A DNA stretch of 64,000 nt from Zygnema cylindricum (taxonomy: Eukaryota > Streptophyta > Zygnematophyceae > Zygnematales > Zygnemataceae): the NCBI GenBank assembly GCA_037447655.1, contig JBBHKE010003248.1:197007-261006 (forward strand). The letters run 5' to 3'. Under the pieces are notes generated by a model. That model was not told where the DNA came from. It was given only the letters and a program-made list of their open reading frames with translations, and did not search any database. A program made the translations under genes and the position numbers. This document shows, in pieces, positions 57,241-64,000 of this stretch; the stretch's first letter is position 1, and each line of letters begins with the position of its first letter.

Positions 57241-57262
57241 AAATCACCTCGCGAGGTGATTT
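57241..57262. repeat. Perfect 22-bp palindrome
   Basis: AAATCACCTCGCGAGGTGAT plus TT: reads identically on both strands. It stands at the start of repeat R copy 3, as the 53637 palindrome does for the inverted copy. Confidence 0.85.
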
Positions 57263-57309
57263 TAGTTAAAGTATCGCGTGAATAACGAAAAACAAACCAT
57301 ACGCACATG

Positions 57310-57720
57310 TGCCACACAAATTAATGGGTCATTTGCAAAAGTCTGAACAACCGACTCTCTCCCCCCCCCTCTCCCTCTCACACTATTGCTCATATCTCAC
57401 ACTTTGGAATGAAACACGACGTTACCGGTAAGAACTTAAAAAGCTCTAAAAAAAAGATTTTTTTATACTTTTGAACTTAATTTGATGGCAAGTCGAGTGA
57501 GAAAAGACGATTAAAAATATATGGAAACCATGGCGGGAAGTGCTAGAATTAGTGACGTCGACACTGTCAAAAGTGAGCATGACGTCACAATGTCACAAAA
57601 CCCTACACATCTATGATGTCACAAAAAACTAGACGGATACAACCGTCGCTAATCTTGTAAACGTCACCAATTGTCGCAAGTTTTGTAGTCAGCTACAACC
57701 GTCACACATTTTACCCACCG
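57310..57720 (+). repeat. Dispersed repeat R, copy 3
   Basis: It matches 44560-44960 in order: CTCTCCCCC tract, GATGGCA, CCATGG, GACGTCACAATGTCACAAAACCC-type block, then GTAAACGTCACCAATT. Confidence 0.55.
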
Positions 57721-57790
57721 AACAACTGCATCTAGATGAATAGTGAAGATTTGACTTCGTGACCGTTTTTTATGATAAGAGATTCCTTAC

Positions 57791-57941
57791 CTTCGAGAGT
57801 TTTTCTTGTATTATTCCCATGTTGTTTGCATCCCATGTGCAAATGCCCAGGCTTGAAGGAAAACTGACGGTGTCGCCAATGTGAGTCCTTCCGCCATCAA
57901 CTCCGAGTGAACTCTTCAAAATTAAATACGAATCATCCCAT
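57791..57941 (-). CDS. Exon of an unrecognised gene (3' to EF-hand exon)
   Basis: On the minus strand the 151-base segment is bounded by an acceptor (T-rich, then GCAAG) and a donor (AAG|GTAAGG) and is open in one frame: WDDSYLILKSSLGVDGGRTH, IGDTVSFPSSLGICTWDANN, MGIIQEKLSK. The sequence looks protein-like and non-repetitive. I do not recognise the family. It lies downstream of the EF-hand-like exon and probably belongs to the same transcript. Further 3' exons were not identified. Confidence 0.4.
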
Positions 57942-58289
57942 CTTGCAAAAAAAAAACCAAAGAAAAAATCCAATCCATTGCATATATTTGATCCGCATAT
58001 CAAACAAGTTCGATATTATGATACTTAATAAGATTTTTGTATATCAACCTCACCCATATACACCTTTTATCAAGATGGTCTTTCTTTAAAAGCTTTTCCC
58101 AATAATATTTGAAGTGTTAATACTAAAATAAAAATGGAGTTGATCTGATTGCATGTACATACATTCCATCAAGCAACACCATTCAATTGCCCTTTGGGAG
58201 TTCCCAATCACAAATTATGAAATTGTGTCCAACTACGAAAAACATGAACTAATTTTTGTCCAGCTGCTAAACCAAATGTTGTCTTTACA

Positions 58290-58868
58290 AGAAACGAAAG
58301 TGGCAAATGTCGATGTGTCTTTTCATCGTGCCATCGTTCACCTTAACTTTATCTTCTTTGTTCAAAGTAGCTTCTACAGTTTGCGGTCCGCCATTAAATC
58401 TGAGCATTCTCATAAGCACCTCCATTTCAAACAGCCCATATCCATTCTTGTCAAAGGTGTCGAATGCATTTATCTGCCTGTCAAATGCGTTATCCTTGAT
58501 GCCGCAAATTCACTGTAAAAATTATTTCGTCACCGTTGATATCTGAATGGTGGTAATTGGAGGCGTTAAAAATAAGCCATGCTTCCAAGAACTTAACATG
58601 TTTTGGTGTACTATGAGGTTTCTTCATAGCTTCAACATTTTCCAACAGCAAACTATTGTAGCATGGCAACTTGTTAACAAACGATTTTTTTCCGATATAC
58701 TAAACATGTTTAAATAGTTCCAGCAAAAGTCGTCAAAACTGAACCTTGTCTCCCACCACCTTATCTTCTCCTTCCTCATGGCCCAGGAACTGTGCACAAT
58801 TTAACAACTGATGTGGCTTGTCCTCCGCTTGAAACTACTGACACTTATACATTTGGGTTAGCCTTTCA
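58290..58868 (-). CDS. Probable EF-hand protein exon(s), cut by A4
   Basis: The minus strand reads GIKDNAFDRQINAFDTFDKN then GYGLFEMEVLMRMLRFNGGP (about 58395-58510). The loop DKNGYGLFEMEV has the EF-hand spacing but Tyr at position 5 and Val in place of the last Glu. Upstream, in another frame, is KFLEAWLIFNASNYHHSDIN with GDEIIF (58520-58610), possibly a second EF-hand joined through a short intron or broken by a frameshift. The region ends at the A4 LTR (58869). It may be a live gene with unresolved introns or a pseudogene disrupted by A4. Confidence 0.38.
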
Positions 58869-59909
58869 TGTAACTCTGAGACCTCCATAAGTTCTCAGAG
58901 TGGACAGCTTCCAAGAAGCCTCTAGGATAATCCTGACCCCTTTGTGTTTAAGCAAAAATAACTGCCACCCTGGCAGACAAAAACCCTAACAACCTGCACC
59001 CCTGTGAAGGCAAGACTCCCCTGAGTCAGTAGCAAAAAGAATCTCTGAATTTGCTCCCCTGAGCAGTAAGTTATGGAGGGTCAAAGTTGACCTTTTGTAC
59101 AGAAGCTCTCTGGGAGAGAGGGTCCTATCTTCTAATTTTTCTAAGTCCTATCTCTCTCACAGACTCTATCTACTGATGTACGGAACCAATCAGAATTGAG
59201 TTCCGTACGCAAAAGTACAGCCGCCGGTGTACTTTCAGTACGGACATTGTACGACATGGCCTAAATGTCGACACATGTCAAATCCGGATTCGGTGCCATA
59301 ATCTCCGGAGATTCTACAATCCAACGGAATTTCGCCACGTGTCATCCGATGTGGCGATGGCCACAAACCGCCGAAATCTCCCTCCGCGATCTCGACGCTA
59401 ATTCCGGCCGTCCGATTAAATTCAGATTTAATCTTAGCCGTAATAAATACATGCGCGGTATTTATTTCACTTCCGAAACAAATGCGCGGTATTGATTCGT
59501 AATCCGTACCGTCATCCGTACCGGATCTATGTATCCCGTAATCCGTAACAGTTAAATGAATTTATCGTACGTATACATCTTTAAATTATTATCAAACTAT
59601 ATAGTACGTATCACTATAGCTAGACCTAACGGCTAAGGCTACCGGCTATTTCCTATCTGCCGGCCGGTAGGTACAGGGATCAAATCCTGTCGCCGGCGCT
59701 TAACTTTTAATTAAATAAATAAACCCTAATATTAAATTCCCGTAAACTTCAAGATAGCCAAGGTAGCCATGGCTCTAGCTTCCTCTCCAACTTCTCAGTG
59801 ACTGCAACAAGTTTGAGAGTTGGAGAGAGAAGTTAGAGATAGACTGCCTCGGCTTCTTTCTATTTCTATTTAGACCTAGAAAATACTAATAAATCCATTA
59901 GTTTCTACA
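58869..59909 (-). repeat. A4 LTR (3' LTR on minus strand)
   Basis: TGTAACTCTGAGACC ... TTTCTACA, 1,041 bp, then the intact polypurine tract CTCCCCTTATTTTCTAG. The tRNA-like module lies at 59621-59687 (TAGACCTAACGGCTAAGGC; GGATCAAATCC). Left flank is TTTCA. The partner LTR lies beyond the window. Confidence 0.9.
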
Positions 59910-59922
59910 CTCCCCTTATTTT

Positions 59923-60717
59923 CTAGTCAATCTTTAATTTCAGACCACACTTCTCCCTGCAAAAAATTAGCTTAGGGGAAGGCACAGGTTTGGTCATCAT
60001 ATCTGCTACCATCTCACTATCTGGTCTGTACTCTAAACTGATTATTTTGTTTTCTACTTTCTCTCTAACAAAGCTGAGTCTGATGTCCATGTGTTTGGCT
60101 TTAAAATGGTGTTTAGGATTGGCAGAAATAGCGATTGCTGCGTGATTATCACAAAATATTTTCTGCACACCACTCTTAAGGTGACCAAGCTCACCAAGCA
60201 AAGACTTGAACCACATCAATTCTTTTACAGCAGAGCAAGAGGCCATATACTCAGCCTCAATGGTGGACTGAGCAATAACCTTTTGCTGTTTGCTACTCCA
60301 ACAGCAAGCCCCATCACCCACATATAATACATATCCAGAAGTACATCTCCTCATCGGAGCATCACCATAACTGGCATCACTCCAAGTAGTGATGTCAGTA
60401 TTCTCCCCACCCAAATGCAACCATAGATCTCTAGTTCCTACCAAATATCTAACGACTCTCTTAGTTGCCTCCCAATCCTTCTTAGTGGGAGCATTTAGAC
60501 TTCTACTCAGCACTCCTACAGCTGCAGCTAAATCCGGCCGGGTACAATTCATAAAATAGATTAGACTTCCCACTACTTGCCTGTAAGGAATAGTCTCGAT
60601 GAACTTCTGTTCATCAGGAGATAATTCCTCGTCTAAGACTATGACTCCTTCTTCCTCACTCCCCTCACTTCCTTTCTTCAACTCCACTGGAGTTGTACAA
60701 CTATTAGCTTTATCCAT
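59923..60717 (-). pseudogene. A4 RNase H and end of polyprotein
   Basis: 264 codons open from the linker (GSEGSEEEGVIVLDEELS) through RNase H (RQVVGSLIYFMNCTRPDLAA, WSDASYGDAPM, IEAEYMASCSAVKEL, FCDNHAAIAISANPKHHF) to the terminal stop at 59923. It is separated from RT only by a one-base insertion near 60730 (ATGTTTTAAAAAATTTC where A3 has one base fewer). RNase H catalytic motifs are all present. Confidence 0.88.
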
Positions 60718-60727
60718 TTGAAATTTT

Positions 60728-61177
60728 TTAAAACATGTTCCCTATTGCTTCCTTTTGAGTCAGTTTTATAATTTTCCTTTTCCGGTCTCTCTCTACTTGA
60801 ATTCCCAAAATATATCTTGCTTCTCCCATATCCTTCATTTCAAATCTCCCCTTAAGATCGGTTTTCAGTTTGTTAATTTTTTCCATTGATTTACTTAATA
60901 CAAGCAAATCATCAACATAAATTGCAATAAATATCAAACCTTCCTCATCTTCAAAAACATAGATTGAGTGATCTGAGCTGATCCGAATATATCCCAGACC
61001 GGTAAGAAACTCATCAAGCTTCTTATTCCATTGTCGAGGTGCCTGTTTCAAACCATAAAGAGATTTAATCAGCCGGCATACCTTACTCTCCTCTCCTTCC
61101 TCCACAAAACCTTTGGGTTGTCGCATGAAGATCTCCTCTTCCAATTCTCCATGCAGAAAGGCTGTCTTGATGTCCAT
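60728..61177 (-). pseudogene. A4 reverse transcriptase C-terminal part
   Basis: In frame with the large upstream ORF but separated by one TAG at the Gln of EVHQMDIK. It contains MDIKTAFLHGELEEEIFMRQ, SLYGLKQAPRQWNKKLDEF, the catalytic IAIYVDDLLVLSK and FEMKDMGEARYILGIQVERD. The active-site YVDD is intact. Confidence 0.9.
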
Positions 61178-64000
61178 CTAATGCACTTCCATGTCTTCCG
61201 CCGCTGCTAAACTGAGAAGTATGCGGACGGAGGGAAATCTGACCACCGGGGCAAAGGTTTCCTCGTAGTCAATTCCTTCCTTTTGTGTAAATCCCTTTGC
61301 CACTAATCTGGCCTTGTAGCGTTCGATTGTGTTATCTGGGTTCAGTTTTAATTTGAAGACCCACTTACAACCAATTGGTTTTCGGTTAGGTGGACAGTCC
61401 ACCAGCTCCCAAGTATCGGCTGCCATGATTGAAGCCATCTCCTCATTGATGATTGTCTTCCACCGGTTTCTTTCTGGACAAGTCATCGCCTCTCTATAAG
61501 ATTGAGGTTCATCTTGATGAGATAGTTTAGTTACCTTGTTATTAACCTGTTTTTCTTGTAGTCTTTTGCTACTTCTCCTCCCCCCCTCAAAATCTGATGC
61601 CGGAATAGATGGTTCTCGTGGATTCTTTCGAACAAACTCGGTTTCTCCCCTATCCTTTGATCCCGAATCAATTTCCACCACGTCTTCCGCTTCGAGTAGA
61701 GTTGTCACTGGAGTTTCCACAGCCGAGTCCTTTTCGGTCTGATTTGTTCCTGCAAGAATGTCATCTTCTCTAAAACCTGGATAGTTAGGAAGCTCAAAGT
61801 CATCGGAATTTTCTGACTCAAATCTGATTTTTACTGACTTTGTATATTTGAAGGGATCCACAGACTTTCCTTCATCCATAACTACTAGATGCTTTACTAA
61901 GATTATATCTTCCCTTTTTAAATCATAAACTCTATATCCTTTAACATCTTCATCATATCCTAATAAGTATCCCGGTTTTCCTTTAGGATCTAGCTTCCAA
62001 TTGGACCGATCAGTATCTAGACTGAATACTTGACTACCGAAAACCTTTAAGTGAGATATGTCTGGTTTCCGGCCTGTCCATCTCTCATAAGGTGTTTGAT
62101 CTTTTATAGCTGAAGTAAGAACTCTATTCTTGAGGTAATTAGCACAGTTCATTGCTTCTGCCCAAAACCTTTTTCCTATCTTTTTATCTGACAACATACT
62201 TCTAGCACTATCACTTAGTGTTCTATTTAACCTTTCAGCTACCCCATTCTGTTCCGGATTTTCTGGAACTGTCTTTTGGTGTTGAACCCCATCTTCCCTC
62301 AGAAAATCCTCAAACTGGTTAGAAGTATACTCTCCACCATTGTCACTCCTTACTCTCTTGATTGGAGTTTCATGGAGTTTTTCGCTCCATGCTTTATATT
62401 GTCTAAAACAATCCTCAGCTTCGGACTTGTTTTTCAAAAAATATACCCGGGAATACCGAGACCAATCATCAGTTATAGTCATCATAAATCTCTTCCCCCC
62501 CGGTGAGGGCACTCTAGCCGGTCCCCAAATATCTGTGTGTACTAGATCTAGAAGTTTTTCTCCCTTATAGGTGGTTGTTTTAGGAAAGGGTAATCTGTGT
62601 GCTTTACCTTGAGCACATCCACTACAATCACTTATATCATCACTCTCACTGAACTGAATCCCTTCCACCACTCCCATCTTTTTCATCTCTCTTAACTTAT
62701 CTAGATTCACATGCCCAAGCCTCTTATGCCACATCATAATATCATGAACACCAGCATAGTAAAGTTTCTTCTTTTCATTACTTAAGATCAGCCTAAACAT
62801 CCCATGGCTACCTTTCTCAGCAATGAAATAGACATCATCCTCAAAACTAGCAGTAAAGACTCCTTCCCTAGTGCTAGTAAAAAAACCCTTATCATCTAAT
62901 ACTGATGTAGAGATAAGATTTTTGTTCAGCTCCGGAATAAACAATACATCGGAGAATGTTAATATGGATGTCTTTCCTTCTACTAACACTTTTAGATCTA
63001 CCGATCCTACAAGAGTAGTGGTGACTATCCTCCCATCCCCGTACTCTATCTCTACGGTGGGAATCTTTCTTATCTTAGTGAACAGGTGTCTATCCTTACA
63101 CATGTGCATGGAGGCACCTGAATCTACAATCCAGCCTGCTTCACCTTTCAATCCACCGTAAGCACATTTCTGCCTCCGTGGAATTTCGACCTCTTTTTTC
63201 GCCTCCAACTCCTCATCCAAAAGGAGCTCATCGTCCTCGTCCTCGGATTCAGCCTCAAGTACCTCTGTGACAAGGGCCTTTTTCTTTCCTCTCGGGGTAC
63301 CACCGGTCTGCCCCTCTTTTAACCGAAGCTCGGTTAGCTTAGTGCACTCTGCCATATAGTGCCCCGGTTTCTTACAAAAATGACATAGACCTTTGGGAGC
63401 CCTTGGTTCGAACTCATCTGCCTGTTTTTTCTGCTCCCTACCCCCACAGTTTCCAACCGGTTTTCGGGAATCCTTATTCCTCCAATCAGTCGCTGTTGCC
63501 AAGGCTTGGCCACTCTTTCCTCCCCTTCGAATCTCAATTGTATTCTCTTGAACGAGAATCATCCCTACCACTGAGTTCCATATCCACCTTGAGTCAGGCA
63601 AGTCCTGCACACGGTAAACTATGTTCACGAACTCATCAGATAACTTCATCAGTAAACAGTTAACCTTTTCTTTTTCACTAAAATCTTTTCCCGCACTGTG
63701 TAGCTCCATGAAGAGTGTAGCAAGCTCATTGCAAAAATCCAACATATTTCCCCCTTTGTATACATACTCCTTAACTTTCTGATCAGCCAACTGTTGTTGC
63801 TGAATCGTACCACTTCGGTACATCTCTATGAGAGCCATCCAAAGATCGGATGCTCTTTCTACCTGCAAATGAGGACATGCAAGTCCTTGAGTGAGATGGC
63901 GTAGGATGAAGTGCTTTGTCGCCATATTGTTGAAGTCCCAGGTTTCAGTATCATTCTCCTCGTTCCTCGGAATAGGTGACATGAATGCTAAACCAGTTGC
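61178..64000 (-). CDS. A4 gag-protease-integrase-RT start (copia polyprotein)
   Basis: Minus-strand open frame of at least 934 codons, running off the window at its 5' end. From its first visible Met: capsid-like gag (HFILRHLTQGLACPHLQVER, EYVYKGGNMLDFCNELATLF); zinc knuckle CHFCKKPGHYMAEC near residue 204; acidic linker; retropepsin WIVDSGASMHMC near residue 295; integrase zinc domain (MMWHKRLGHVNLD ... CSGCAQGK); integrase core with VHTDIWGPA, RSDNGGEYTSNQF and PENPEQNGVAERLNRTL (D, D and E all present); RT N-terminus ([39 protein letters not shown]). It ends at a TAG replacing Gln. With one nonsense and one frameshift downstream this is the least damaged copy, a recent insertion. Confidence 0.92.
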   Translation of the reverse strand, partial: ATGLAFMSPIPRNEENDTETWDFNNMATKHFILRHLTQGLACPHLQVERASDLWMALIEMYRSGTIQQQQLADQKVKEYVYKGGNMLDFCNELATLFMELHSAGKDFSEKEKVNCLLMKLSDEFVNIVYRVQDLPDSRWIWNSVVGMILVQENTIEIRRGGKSGQALATATDWRNKDSRKPVGNCGGREQKKQADEFEPRAPKGLCHFCKKPGHYMAECTKLTELRLKEGQTGGTPRGKKKALVTEVLEAESEDEDDELLLDEELEAKKEVEIPRRQKCAYGGLKGEAGWIVDSGASMHMCKDRHLFTKIRKIPTVEIEYGDGRIVTTTLVGSVDLKVLVEGKTSILTFSDVLFIPELNKNLISTSVLDDKGFFTSTREGVFTASFEDDVYFIAEKGSHGMFRLILSNEKKKLYYAGVHDIMMWHKRLGHVNLDKLREMKKMGVVEGIQFSESDDISDCSGCAQGKAHRLPFPKTTTYKGEKLLDLVHTDIWGPARVPSPGGKRFMMTITDDWSRYSRVYFLKNKSEAEDCFRQYKAWSEKLHETPIKRVRSDNGGEYTSNQFEDFLREDGVQHQKTVPENPEQNGVAERLNRTLSDSARSMLSDKKIGKRFWAEAMNCANYLKNRVLTSAIKDQTPYERWTGRKPDISHLKVFGSQVFSLDTDRSNWKLDPKGKPGYLLGYDEDVKGYRVYDLKREDIILVKHLVVMDEGKSVDPFKYTKSVKIRFESENSDDFELPNYPGFREDDILAGTNQTEKDSAVETPVTTLLEAEDVVEIDSGSKDRGETEFVRKNPREPSIPASDFEGGRRSSKRLQEKQVNNKVTKLSHQDEPQSYREAMTCPERNRWKTIINEEMASIMAADTWELVDCPPNRKPIGCKWVFKLKLNPDNTIERYKARLVAKGFTQKEGIDYEETFAPVVRFPSVRILLSLAAAEDMEVH

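Noticed and set aside
1-64000. CRISPR array, rRNA or bacterial operon
   Set aside because: No regularly spaced short repeats and no rRNA signatures. The protein content is eukaryotic retrotransposon and plant-type.

Overview
The window is nuclear DNA of a plant-lineage eukaryote (streptophyte: land plant or charophyte alga). Three things point there: the two host genes I can read are SRC2-like C2-domain/glycine-rich proteins; there is a dense nest of Ty1/copia and Ty3/gypsy LTR retrotransposons; and the copia primer-binding sites match the plant initiator tRNA-Met anticodon arm (tRNA sequence from memory). I cannot name the species. I see no bacterial features, rRNA or CRISPR. A 10-N assembly gap lies at 35299-35308.

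1-31565 is a copia graveyard. C1 (+, 1-3105) abuts fragment B (-, 3106-5842). Non-autonomous element D1 (-, 5843-16586) carries a complete nested copia, A1 (-, 6000-12433, TSD CTGTG). C2 (+, 16587-18345) abuts A2 (-, 18346-21957), followed by E (-, 21958-23122), LTR fragments (23320-25421) and A3 (-, from 25422). Families A, D and E share a PBS copied from the interior of initiator tRNA-Met. Their gag reading frame starts inside the LTR and is translated through the PBS. The A/D/G-type LTRs also carry a tRNA-like A-box/B-box module.

31566-44290 holds two decayed copies of an unusual gypsy element. Between protease and reverse transcriptase it carries a DNA cytosine-5 methyltransferase: motifs IV, VI, VIII, IX and X are readable in gypsy-1, and the C-terminal part in gypsy-2. 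Gypsy-2 also ends its integrase with a PHD finger. The reconstructed domain order is gag-PR-MTase-RT-RNaseH-IN-PHD. Gypsy-1 is circularly permuted around the gap and is flanked by a perfect 820-bp direct repeat of copia A3 sequence (30746-31565 and 37686-38505), which means either a recent rearrangement or an assembly artefact.

44290-58868 is a gene-bearing island. It has two convergent C2-domain paralogues (47924-48769 + and 50740-51594 -) and exons of a probable EF-hand gene on the minus strand (57791-58868). Its repeats are short terminal-inverted-repeat elements: two PIF/Harbinger-like MITEs with TAA duplications, a family with CACCG termini flanked by TA, and one element around a 40-C tract. 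From 58869 to the window end lies A4, the best-preserved copia, whose left LTR cuts the EF-hand gene region.
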